A stretch of 11,970 nt of DNA from Candidatus Latescibacterota bacterium (GCA_022825185.1 JAJDYK010000121.1:1-11970), one strand, 5' to 3'. Positions 1 through 6,706 are shown, counted from the first letter of the stretch. Notes: a model not told the origin generated them from the letters alone. Program-made: numbers and translations.

Positions 1-13
1 CGGAGGTTTCGTT

Positions 14-856
14 ATGCGCTACTTAATGTTTTCTCTTACCGCGTTGTTTCTGCTAGCCTGCGGCGACACCGACAATCCGGTGGTTCCCACGGCTCCGGCT
101 GGCAAGGCGACCGTTGATCTTTCTGCAGAAGAATGCGCGGCAGCGGAATCGTTGCCGGACGGCTTCCTCGAACAGGCACTTGAGGTTAATGCGGATCTTG
201 ATGCGGAACTCCTGCTTAGTACTTGGCAGGCCCACGGATGCGCTGATTGGGCGTTATGGGGGCTAATTTGGCTGGAGAGTCTGGATGCGGATTTGACTTT
301 CGACATCGAAGTTCACACGCCGCCCGAACTCATAACAGACTTTCAGCACGAGAATGATTCCGAAGGTAACCCAATCCCACGCATCTCCGAAGTTCGGATT
401 CCCCCTCTGGTTCTTGGGGAGCTAGACCAGGAGCTATGGGACACGGGCAGTCCAACGTTGCGAAAAGCGATTCAAGATCAGTGGACCGGGCTGCACCTCT
501 ACGAAGCAGGCGCGCTCTCCACCGTTAGTGTATCTGGCAGCAACGAGACGAGGACGATCACTCGGAAGGATAAGGATAACAATACATTCACTACCACCCA
601 TCACTACGCCGTTTTCACCTTTACGCGCATCGGCGGCCATCTCGATGAGAACCTCGTTGTTACATTCAGCCTCCGCCATAAGGACTCCTCCAACACAACA
701 ATCTTCTCCGGCAGCGTAACGTCAGGATTCAGTCCGAATAGTGAAACCTTCACGTACGAAGTGGAGTTCACTGGCTCTGGAGGAGAGGTAACTGTCTCTA
801 TAACAGGCGGTCAGTTTTTATATGCAGCTGGGGAGTCAGTGACTGTTTCTCGCTGA
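14..856 (+). CDS. Lipoprotein with a Calx-beta-like C-terminal half, function unknown
   Basis: This 280-residue protein opens with a lipoprotein signal: a short basic start (MRY), a hydrophobic stretch and the lipobox L-L-A-C with the acylated cysteine at residue 16. Gly at +2 fits outer-membrane retention in Gram-negative bacteria. The start is supported by CGGAGG at 1-6, seven bases upstream. Residues 17-35 are a Pro/Thr/Ala-rich linker. Residues 40-110 look mainly helical and carry two cysteines that could pair. From about residue 170 the chain is beta-rich: the stretch FTFTRIGGHLDENLVVTFSL resembles the early strands of a Calx-beta domain, and the end (about 265-280) resembles that fold's last strand. 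I infer a cell-surface binding or adhesion role because the next two genes also encode secreted Calx-beta-like proteins. No catalytic motif is visible. The gene and lipobox are secure; the fold is a pattern match only. Confidence 0.85.
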   Translation: MRYLMFSLTALFLLACGDTDNPVVPTAPAGKATVDLSAEECAAAESLPDGFLEQALEVNADLDAELLLSTWQAHGCADWALWGLIWLESLDADLTFDIEVHTPPELITDFQHENDSEGNPIPRISEVRIPPLVLGELDQELWDTGSPTLRKAIQDQWTGLHLYEAGALSTVSVSGSNETRTITRKDKDNNTFTTTHHYAVFTFTRIGGHLDENLVVTFSLRHKDSSNTTIFSGSVTSGFSPNSETFTYEVEFTGSGGEVTVSITGGQFLYAAGESVTVSR

Positions 857-1055
857 TGAATGAAGAGCCGCCCGAATAGGCACCCGCATCGGCAAGTAGA
901 TTTCACTGCGATTCGTCAAGCGATTCATGTCTCTATTAACAGCCCAGCCAGAGCAGGTGGGATCGGTAAGTATAATTACATAGTAGGAGGCGCGAGTTCA
1001 GCGTCTGTTTGTGTGCCTCTTGGTTGCGAACCATAACATAAGAAGAAGAGGAAGA

Positions 1056-2135
1056 ATGATACATACTATACTAATATCGCTAGTTCAGCGCCTAGCTTAT
1101 GGGCCTTTGCTGGTCATCGGTTTGGTCTTGGGATGGAGTGGGGAGGCTGAGGCTGAGGCTAAATACACAATAAACGTAAAATTGGAGCAGAATGAGGATG
1201 GTTCAATCGCTTACCATGTTGTCCTCAGGCTCAATGATGGTCCGGTGGATGAGGACACGTATGTGGACTTGGGTTCCAGCCTCACTAGGTTTGTTCCAGA
1301 GACCTACCGCATAGAGGCCCCCACTTTCCTAATTCCGGCCGGCGAGACCGAGACGACGGGGACGATCTTACTCATCCCCATCGTGGAATTGGACGGCATC
1401 GCCGTGAGCCCGAGGTCAATCCGCGAGGGTGCCGGCGAGACAACCTTCACGCTCACGGTATCTCTAAAAGAAGCCTTCGAGACAGCCACGACGGTATCGC
1501 TGACGATTGGCCGCCCGGCGCGGGACAGGACGGCCCAGCTCGACGAGGACTTCACGACAACCCTACCGGATACCATCATCATCCCGGCCGGCGAAATTGC
1601 GGCCACGGCGGAGTTTACCATACTGCCCCAAGACAACCAGACGGCGGATGGCGACAAATTCATTGGTGTGCAGGCTACTTCGTTGAGTGGTCACCAAGTG
1701 CAAATCGACATTGAGCTTGTCGATAACGAATTTGCCCGCCCGGCGGTTAGCTCAGACGACGGTTCGGCCACGCCCGACAGCGACGAAGAGGATGGCCAAG
1801 CCGAAGGCAGCGAAGATACGCTTGCTTTCGCCAGCACGGTTGACGACCAAGCCTACACCGAAGGCACGGAAATAACCGCTCTGGTGCTGCCGGAAGCTAC
1901 GGGCGGGGAGGGCGAGCTGACGTACAGCGTCTCAGCTCTGCCAGCCGGCTTGTCGTTTGACGCCGCCACGCGGACGATTTCGGGCACGCCTTCGGCAGCC
2001 ACCAACGGCGCAGTCACCATCGTCTATACGGTAATCGACGAAGAAGAGAGCACCGCCTCGTTGACCTTCACCATTACGGTCAACAAGGGGACGACGTTTG
2101 AAGAGTTTTTCGATCTCTTCGGCTCTGGTAAGTGA
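1056..2135 (+). CDS. Secreted Calx-beta / putative-Ig domain protein with FFDLFGSGK tail
   Basis: I place the start at the ATG at 1056, behind a purine-rich leader with GAGG at 1048-1051. An in-frame GTG at 1011 would put a polar, Arg-rich stretch ahead of the signal peptide. From 1056 the protein has 359 residues. Residues 1-35 form a signal peptide ending in GEAEAEA, encoded by three perfect GAGGCT units (1143-1160), with likely cleavage near residue 35. Residues 36-112 are beta-rich and end in an IPAGETETTG motif like that of a Calx-beta strand. Residues 114-225 look like a fuller Calx-beta domain (IREGAGETTFTLTVSL, IIPAGE, then DGDKFIGVQ). An acidic linker (230-254) follows, then a cadherin/Ig-like putative-Ig (He_PIG) module at 256-343 with LPAGLSFDAATRTISGTPSA. 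The protein ends in FFDLFGSGK, shared with the next gene. Probably a surface or matrix protein binding calcium or glycans; ligand unknown. Confidence 0.85.
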   Translation: MIHTILISLVQRLAYGPLLVIGLVLGWSGEAEAEAKYTINVKLEQNEDGSIAYHVVLRLNDGPVDEDTYVDLGSSLTRFVPETYRIEAPTFLIPAGETETTGTILLIPIVELDGIAVSPRSIREGAGETTFTLTVSLKEAFETATTVSLTIGRPARDRTAQLDEDFTTTLPDTIIIPAGEIAATAEFTILPQDNQTADGDKFIGVQATSLSGHQVQIDIELVDNEFARPAVSSDDGSATPDSDEEDGQAEGSEDTLAFASTVDDQAYTEGTEITALVLPEATGGEGELTYSVSALPAGLSFDAATRTISGTPSAATNGAVTIVYTVIDEEESTASLTFTITVNKGTTFEEFFDLFGSGK

Positions 2136-2198
2136 GTTCGCCGAAGTCAAGAAGATGCCGCTGCTCAAGTAGCATCCACCACAATTTAATGCAGTATT
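1821..2198 (+). repeat. Direct repeat, copy A: Ig-like module, C-terminal tag and post-stop tail
   Basis: This segment pairs with 3516-3896 over its full length and includes the Ig-like module, the C-terminal tag, the TGA and 63 nt of downstream sequence. Copy lengths are 378 and 381 nt, and the indels seen are multiples of three. A third partial copy lies at 3174-3438. The 30 nt at 1947-1976 are identical to 3300-3329 in the third copy, whereas the 3' part of the module and the tail match 3516-3896 better. The pattern suggests duplication followed by exchange between copies. Confidence 0.85.
2136..2198 (+). repeat. Conserved post-stop tail, copy 1
   Basis: The 63 nt directly after the TGA are repeated after the next gene at 3837-3896. 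Aligned, the two differ by one substitution (T/C) and one 3-nt insertion (CCG or equivalent). The flanking coding sequence differs at many more sites. No strong stem followed by a T-run is visible, so a standard intrinsic terminator is not supported. The +1 frame relative to the gene reads SEFAEVKKMPLLK then stop, and the in-frame readthrough is also open for 18 codons. Confidence 0.85.
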
Positions 2199-2228
2199 AT
2201 TACGAATAATCATACATGAGGAGACATT

Positions 2229-3836
2229 ATGAACAGGCTCTTCCGAGTCGCCCTTCCGCTAGTATGCGCCTTCCTTCTTCTCGTCGCTCAGGGCAGCCCG
2301 ACCCATGCCCAGACCGGCTCAATTTCCTGCGAGAATACCGATAGCGAGTTAATCTGCACGATGACCGTTTCCACGGGTGAAAAAATTTCATTTGTTATAT
2401 GGGTAGGGCCATGGTCCGATAACTTGGAAAGCAGTAACCAATTACGACTCACCCCCGCACAACCTAGCGATTTATGTGGGGAGGAACTCCACATTACCGG
2501 GGGGGCTTATCGGTTCCTAGGGGATATCTCTCTGGAGCGACCCTATCAGCACATTGCCTCGGCTAGTACAACCCACACGTGGGACTGTTCGTCGAGTCCG
2601 CCACGTACTCCCACCGGAGGGAATGACGGAGGATCGCAAAACACTCCCACCGAAGAAGATACCGGAGACTCGCAAGCCACTTCCACCGAAGAAGATACCG
2701 GAGGCTCCGGCACTATCGCCGTAGAAACCGACGGTGCGAAAATCTTGCTGACCGTGGAGCCGACGGAGATAAGCGAAGAGGCGGGGACGACCGATGTGGT
2801 GGTGACCGCCACGTTGGACGGATTGGACGGGCAGGTGTTCGACGATGACGTGGTCGTGCTCTTGACCTTGGATGAAGATATCAATGGCGATGGCGCGGTG
2901 AATAATAATGATAAGGCGGCGCGGCGCGATGTGGACTATGTGACAGAACTGCGTCTGCTGGCGATTCCGCCCGGCCAAGAGTCGGGGACGACGACGATCA
3001 CCGTCACCCCTATCAACGACAAGAAGGTGGAGGGCGACGAGACCATCCGGCTGAAGCTGACAAGGTCATATCCCAACAATCAAGTCACTGTCCAAGATGC
3101 TGAAGGAGCCGACGTCAAGCTGACGGTCATCCCTGTCGATATAACGCTGCAAGACACCGGCAAGGACGGTGCGTCTTTTTTTGCTGCGGACGCGGCCATC
3201 GACGACCAGACATACTCCGTTGGGACGGCGATTACCGATTTGGTGCTACCAGAGGCGGCGGATGGCGAACTGACGTATGGCACCTCGGCTCTACCGGCGG
3301 GCTTGTCGTTTGACGCCGCCACGCGGACGCTTGCGGGTACCCCTTCGGCAGCCACCAGCGGCGCAGTCACCATCGTCTATACAGCGACTGAAGAGGACGG
3401 CCCCACGGACACGCTGGTCTTCACTATTACAATCGCTGAGGCCGGAGCAGTAGGGACAGAGGCGTCGGAAGAGCCAGAGGCATCAGGGGAATCAGAGGAG
3501 GTGGAGAGTCCGTCCCTTGCCTTCGCCGCCGACGCTGCGATCAACGACCAAGAGTACACCGCTGAATGGCCGATTACCGATTTGGTACTGCCAGCGGCTT
3601 CAGGCGGCACGGGCGAACTGACCTACAGCATCTCAACTCTGCCGACAGGCTTGGCGTTTGACGCCGCCACGCGGATGATTTCGGGCACGCCTTCAGCAGC
3701 CACCGACGGCACAGTCACCATCGTCTATACGGTAATCGACGAGGAAGAGAGCACCGCCGCGTTGACCTTCACTATTACGGTCAACGAAGGGCTGGATTTT
3801 AGCAATTTTTTCGATCTCTTCGGTGCTGGTAAGTGA
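2229..3836 (+). CDS. Secreted Calx-beta protein with dockerin-like EF-hand loop and two putative-Ig modules
   Basis: The start at 2229 has GAGGAG at 2218-2223. The 535-residue product begins with a classical signal peptide (hydrophobic core 7-20, likely cut after THA, residue 27). Residues 28-122 form a small N-terminal domain with four cysteines (34, 43, 83, 120), suiting two disulfides in an exported protein. A 12-residue tandem linker repeat follows (128-160). Residues about 168-305 are a Calx-beta-like domain (ISEEAGTTDVVVTATL, then KKVEGDETIRLKL). It contains a perfect dockerin/EF-hand type loop, D217-x-N219-x-D221-G-x-V-N225-x-x-D228, predicting calcium binding. Two putative-Ig (He_PIG) modules span about 317-402 and 429-518, separated by a Glu/Ser-rich linker. 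The C-terminus is FFDLFGAGK. Likely a paralogue of the upstream gene with one extra Ig module. Extracellular binding or adhesion is inferred; no enzyme motif is seen. Confidence 0.87.
   Translation: MNRLFRVALPLVCAFLLLVAQGSPTHAQTGSISCENTDSELICTMTVSTGEKISFVIWVGPWSDNLESSNQLRLTPAQPSDLCGEELHITGGAYRFLGDISLERPYQHIASASTTHTWDCSSSPPRTPTGGNDGGSQNTPTEEDTGDSQATSTEEDTGGSGTIAVETDGAKILLTVEPTEISEEAGTTDVVVTATLDGLDGQVFDDDVVVLLTLDEDINGDGAVNNNDKAARRDVDYVTELRLLAIPPGQESGTTTITVTPINDKKVEGDETIRLKLTRSYPNNQVTVQDAEGADVKLTVIPVDITLQDTGKDGASFFAADAAIDDQTYSVGTAITDLVLPEAADGELTYGTSALPAGLSFDAATRTLAGTPSAATSGAVTIVYTATEEDGPTDTLVFTITIAEAGAVGTEASEEPEASGESEEVESPSLAFAADAAINDQEYTAEWPITDLVLPAASGGTGELTYSISTLPTGLAFDAATRMISGTPSAATDGTVTIVYTVIDEEESTAALTFTITVNEGLDFSNFFDLFGAGK
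2610..2708 (+). repeat. 36-nt tandem repeat (12-residue linker unit)
   Basis: The linker encoded here consists of about 2.75 units of 12 residues: PTGGNDGGSQNT, PTEEDTGDSQAT and the partial STEEDTGGS. At DNA level a 20-nt core (2647-2666 and 2683-2702) is identical in the last two units. Acidic Thr/Ser/Gly linkers are common between exported domains, and such tandem DNA often varies in copy number. Confidence 0.8.
3174..3438 (+). repeat. Partial third copy of the Ig-like module
   Basis: This internal copy encodes the first putative-Ig module of the 535-residue protein. It shares with the other two copies the blocks encoding GLSFDAATR, GTPSAAT and TIVYT. It lacks the C-terminal tag and tail. 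The 30 nt at 3300-3329 are identical to 1947-1976. Confidence 0.8.
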
Positions 3837-3896
3837 GTTCGCCGAAGTCAAGAAGATGCTGCTCAAGTAGCACCCACCACAATTTAATGCAGTATT
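3516..3896 (+). repeat. Direct repeat, copy B: Ig-like module, C-terminal tag and post-stop tail
   Basis: This is the partner of 1821-2198. The block encoding TVTIVYTVIDEEESTAALTFTITVN is nearly identical to copy A, and the copy continues through the shared C-terminal tag and past the stop codon. Confidence 0.85.
3837..3896 (+). repeat. Conserved post-stop tail, copy 2
   Basis: These 60 nt after the TGA match 2136-2198 at all but one aligned position, with one 3-nt deletion. The similarity stops just before the next gene at 3913. As in copy 1, the +1 frame reads SEFAEVKKMLLK and ends at TAG, and the 3-nt length difference keeps that frame open. Confidence 0.85.
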
Positions 3897-3912
3897 GGTG
3901 TAAGAATAATCT

Positions 3913-4122
3913 ATGATTGGACGGTTGGAAGGCATCGCCGAGCAGTTGACCGAGCAAAACCGCCAGACCAACGCCCGCCTTGACCGCATCGAGCAAGCCA
4001 TAGCCGAGCAAGGTCGCCAGATCAATGGGCGTATAGACTCGCTGACTCGCTGGCTGGTAGGGATGCAGGTGGCTAGCCTTATCGCGCTTGGAACGCTCAT
4101 CTTGACCCGCTTGCCTAGCTGA
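3913..4122 (+). CDS. Small coiled-coil protein with C-terminal membrane segment
   Basis: This 69-residue ORF begins 16 nt after the conserved post-stop tail. Residues 1-46 are a heptad-rich, charged helix (EQLTEQNRQTNARLDRIEQA), predicted to form a coiled coil. Residues 48-66 (WLVGMQVASLIALGTLILT) make one transmembrane helix, leaving the coiled coil on one side of the membrane. The architecture resembles XhlA-like or other small membrane-anchored coiled-coil proteins, but I do not recognise the family. No convincing ribosome-binding site precedes the ATG, so expression could depend on coupling to upstream translation or a weak start. Function unknown. Confidence 0.7.
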   Translation: MIGRLEGIAEQLTEQNRQTNARLDRIEQAIAEQGRQINGRIDSLTRWLVGMQVASLIALGTLILTRLPS

Positions 4123-4375
4123 ACCCCATCCTAACCCCGCGCTAACCTTAGGTCGCTAACGAATGTGAGGCTGCAGTCGAACGTCCCGCTCCCTTCCGGG
4201 GAGAATGCTGGAGGACGGATCGAAAACGCCATCAGCCAAAAAGGGACGTGTGGACCGCTCCCGAATACCGCACATACGAAGTACGCGCTATGGCGCACCT
4301 TCATCCCCTTGACACACTGCGGATGACTCTTCTTATCTACACTATCCATCCGCGCCCATCCCCTGGAGATAATCC
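4123..4375. other. Intergenic stretch, no gene seen
   Basis: These 253 nt separate the surface-protein block from the catabolic operon. They hold three CTAAC words near 4130-4160, a small stem (CTCCC 4189-4193, GGGAG 4199-4203, loop TTCCG), and a longer-range inverted pair ACGTCCC/GGGACGT (about 4181 and 4241). A promoter candidate lies near the 3' end. ORFs crossing this area overlap the downstream gene in another frame or look like translations of noncoding sequence. Confidence 0.6.
4309..4339 (+). promoter_or_regulatory. Candidate sigma-70 promoter for the amidohydrolase operon
   Basis: A perfect -35 box TTGACA lies at 4309-4314. The best -10 is the weak TATCTA at 4334-4339 with a 19-nt spacer. 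It would start transcription roughly 30 nt before the ATG at 4376, which has GGAG at 4365-4368. The weak -10 makes this tentative. Confidence 0.35.
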
Positions 4376-5479
4376 ATGCCTACCAATGCCAGCCCCGTCC
4401 CAGCCACAAACGGCCGCGCAGCCACCCAATTCCGCCTCATCGACTGCGACGTGCATCACACCCTGCCCAACGACAAAGCCCTCTTTCCCTATTTGCCGCG
4501 CCACTATGTCGAGCGCATTGAGGACTTCGGCTCCATGATGCCGCAGTTGGGCCATACCAATATGCCCAAACACGGCAACCGCCAAGAATTGTGGGAGGAC
4601 CAAGAAACCAATCCAGCGGCCAACGTCGAAGTAGCGCGCCAGAGGCATCTCGACGAGTACGACATCAACGTGGCCGTGTTGACGGGCGGGCCGTACAGCG
4701 CGGCCGTGCATTCGGATTGCGATTATGCGGCAGCCTATTGCCGGGCCTTCAACGATTGGACCCTAGAACACTGGGTGGGCGCGGACTCGCGCTTTAGATC
4801 CTCCATCCACATCGCCCCCCAAGACCCGCAGCTAGCCGTGGCGGAAATAGACCGCCTAGGCCCCAAGCCCGAGTGCGTCCAAGTTATGATGCCGGCTGGC
4901 TCGCGCCAGCCTTTTGGCCACCGCTTTTACCACCCCATCTACGAGGCCTGTCAGCGCCACAATCTGCCATTGAGCATCCACTTCGGAGCCGAGGGAGCGG
5001 GCATTGCCGCGCCGCCCACGGCCGCAGGATATCCCTCGCACTACCTAGAAATGCGCATGGCCCGGCCGCAGATCGCCATGGCGCATACGGTCAGCTTCAT
5101 CTGCGAGGGCGTCTTTGAAAAATTCCCCGATTTTCGCGTCCTCTTCGTCGAGCACGACGTGTTCTGGGTCCCGGGGTTGATGTGGCACATGGATTCCGAC
5201 TGGAAGGGCCTGCGCGATTACACGCCGTGGGTCAAGCGCCTGCCCAGCGAGTACTTGCGGCAGCACATCCGCTTTGGCACCCAGCCCATGATCCAGCCGC
5301 CCACGCGCGACGATATGAAGCGCTTCTTGGAGTGGCTGCACGCCGATGAGGTCCTGGTTTTCGCCAGCGACTACCCGCATTGGGACTGGGACGAGCCAAC
5401 CGGTTTCCTCGCCGATTTTGACGCGGACTATCGCCACCGCATCATGGCGCAAAACGCAGCCGAACTCTATGGCTTCTAA
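4376..5479 (+). CDS. Amidohydrolase-family metal-dependent hydrolase/decarboxylase (Amidohydro_2 type)
   Basis: The 367-residue product matches the Amidohydro_2 (PF04909) TIM-barrel group, which includes ACMSD- and gamma-resorcylate-decarboxylase-like enzymes. Visible landmarks are the first-strand metal motif IDCDVHH (residues 22-28), a barrel histidine at 202 in SIHFGAEG, the FVEHDVFWVP segment at 258-266, and the late-strand aspartate D332 in FASDYPHWDWDEP. GGAG at 4365-4368 sets the start. Members hydrolyse C-N or C-C bonds or decarboxylate aromatic acids; substrate cannot be read from sequence. The usual ESG triplet before the conserved W-x-P is EHD here. It is cytoplasmic, with no signal peptide. 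Overlap with the Rieske gene and the nearby dioxygenase suggest a joint oxidative catabolic step. Confidence 0.88.
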   Translation: MPTNASPVPATNGRAATQFRLIDCDVHHTLPNDKALFPYLPRHYVERIEDFGSMMPQLGHTNMPKHGNRQELWEDQETNPAANVEVARQRHLDEYDINVAVLTGGPYSAAVHSDCDYAAAYCRAFNDWTLEHWVGADSRFRSSIHIAPQDPQLAVAEIDRLGPKPECVQVMMPAGSRQPFGHRFYHPIYEACQRHNLPLSIHFGAEGAGIAAPPTAAGYPSHYLEMRMARPQIAMAHTVSFICEGVFEKFPDFRVLFVEHDVFWVPGLMWHMDSDWKGLRDYTPWVKRLPSEYLRQHIRFGTQPMIQPPTRDDMKRFLEWLHADEVLVFASDYPHWDWDEPTGFLADFDADYRHRIMAQNAAELYGF

Positions 5480-5828
5480 GCGCTACGTGGTCGCCCGAGC
5501 CGAGGACCTGCCCGCTGGAGCGCGCAAGATCGTCAGCGTGGGCAACCGAGAAATCGGCGTCTTCAACATCGGGGGCCGCTACTACGCCCTGCGCAATAGC
5601 TGTCCGCACAAAAGCGGGCCCTTGTGCCAAGGCCGATTGCGACCCTTGGTCGTGTCGCCGGGCGTGTACCAGATCGACTATCAGCAAGAGGGCTTGGTCC
5701 TCAAGTGCCCTTGGCACCAGTGGGAATTCGACTTGGCCACCGGGCAGGCGCTGTACGACGAAACCATGCGGGTAAAGACGTACGAGGCAGAGCGCGAAGG
5801 AGAAGAAGTGGTCGTGTATGTGGAGTGA
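5469..5828 (+). CDS. Rieske [2Fe-2S] ferredoxin-like protein
   Basis: The true start is most likely the ATG at 5469, inside the last codons of the amidohydrolase gene (11-nt overlap). Longer in-frame starts would only translate that gene out of frame. There is no clear Shine-Dalgarno, so translational coupling is likely. The 119-residue product has both cluster-binding boxes: C45-P-H47 and C80-P-W-H83. The 32 residues between H47 and C80 exceed the usual spacing of roughly 15-17 in small Rieske ferredoxins, so an extra loop is present (about 57-75). Its length matches stand-alone Rieske ferredoxins that pass electrons to oxygenases. No membrane segment or oxygenase catalytic domain is attached. 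It may serve an oxygenase elsewhere, or act with the adjacent amidohydrolase and PhyH-like genes. Confidence 0.9.
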   Translation: MASKRYVVARAEDLPAGARKIVSVGNREIGVFNIGGRYYALRNSCPHKSGPLCQGRLRPLVVSPGVYQIDYQQEGLVLKCPWHQWEFDLATGQALYDETMRVKTYEAEREGEEVVVYVE

Positions 5829-5899
5829 GGACGGCCCCTCAGCCGGTTGTGATCCGTCGCCGCCCTTGTTACTTTGCACGCCTCACTAGGAGGATACAG

Positions 5900-6691
5900 A
5901 TGACCACAGCCCCGTCCATTACCCAGCTCCACAAATCACTGGACCAAGAGCAAATCGACTTATTCCGCCGCCGCGGCTTCATCATCATCGGCAAGCTGCT
6001 CGACGACGATCTCGTCGCCTTGCTGCGCGATGAATACGACCGCCTCTTTGCCGAGGCGCGCCAAGACGGGCGCTTCCGCAACCTGTCCATCAGCGACACC
6101 GACGACCTCGACGAAAAGAACAACGCCGACGAGCAAATGTTGCAGATCATGCAAATGTGCGAGCGCAGCATCCACTTCCGACAACTGCTCTACGACACCC
6201 GCATCCTCGACATTGCCGAAGACCTCATCGGCCCGAACATCCAGCTCTTCCACGACCAAGCCTTGTACAAACCCGCCCACCACGGCGGCCCCGTCTTTTG
6301 GCACCAAGACAACGCCTACTGGAAATGTATGCCGGCCAACTTGGTTAGCTGCTGGATGACGCTCGACGACGTCGATGTGACCAACGGTGCCATGCACCTG
6401 CTGCCCGAATCGCACCTGACGCCCGTTGGACACGAGCGCTCAGAGCAAACCAGTGCCTTGCTCGACTACGGCGACCAAGTCGATGCAGCCCAAGCCGCCG
6501 TCATCGACCTACCCGCAGGCGGCGCGCTCTTCCACCACTGCCAAACCCTCCACTACACCCCACCCAACCAAACCAATCGCCAGCGCCGCGCCTTTGTCAT
6601 CCACTTCATGCCCCCCGGCACGCGCTCGGCGCACACCGGACAATTCCTCGAAGTGTCGTTTGGCCGCCCCATGCTGCGGATGCGCGTCTGA
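5900..6691 (+). CDS. Phytanoyl-CoA dioxygenase (PhyH)-family Fe(II)/2-oxoglutarate oxygenase
   Basis: AGGAGG at 5888-5893 fixes the start at 5900, giving 263 residues, a usual length for bacterial PhyH proteins. The N-terminal segment QEQIDLFRRRGFIIIGKLL is the typical opening of the family. The iron-binding triad is visible as H135-x-D137 in WHQDNAYW and the distal H218 in TLHYTPPNQT. R229 or R230 in QRRAF is placed to bind the 2-oxoglutarate carboxylate. The family hydroxylates C-H bonds of diverse small molecules; few bacterial members act on phytanoyl-CoA, so the name gives fold and chemistry, not substrate. The gene follows the Rieske ORF by 71 nt in the same direction and probably ends the operon, as the next genes are convergent. 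Confidence 0.9.
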   Translation: MTTAPSITQLHKSLDQEQIDLFRRRGFIIIGKLLDDDLVALLRDEYDRLFAEARQDGRFRNLSISDTDDLDEKNNADEQMLQIMQMCERSIHFRQLLYDTRILDIAEDLIGPNIQLFHDQALYKPAHHGGPVFWHQDNAYWKCMPANLVSCWMTLDDVDVTNGAMHLLPESHLTPVGHERSEQTSALLDYGDQVDAAQAAVIDLPAGGALFHHCQTLHYTPPNQTNRQRRAFVIHFMPPGTRSAHTGQFLEVSFGRPMLRMRV

Positions 6692-6706
6692 TCACAGCCG
6701 TTAGAA

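Noticed and set aside
971..976. TATAAT as a promoter before the 1056 gene
   Set aside because: No -35 box lies at 15-19 nt; TTAACA at 936-941 is 29 nt away.
860..1036. 58-codon ORF starting MKSRPNRHPHRQVDFTAI between the lipoprotein and the next gene
   Set aside because: It has no ribosome-binding site, no recognised similarity, overlaps the alternative GTG start of the next gene, and is short enough to be open by chance.
1011..1055. GTG start for the 1056-2135 gene, with AGGAGG about 20 nt upstream
   Set aside because: It adds a polar Arg-rich stretch before the signal peptide and its spacing is too long; the ATG at 1056 has a closer purine-rich leader.
2136..2198. Intrinsic terminator in the conserved tail
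   Set aside because: The best stem (TGCT/AGCA) is only 4 bp and has no T-run.
4131..4349. Minus-strand 72-residue ORF in the intergenic gap
   Set aside because: Its product looks like a chance translation of noncoding sequence, and it overlaps the promoter candidate.
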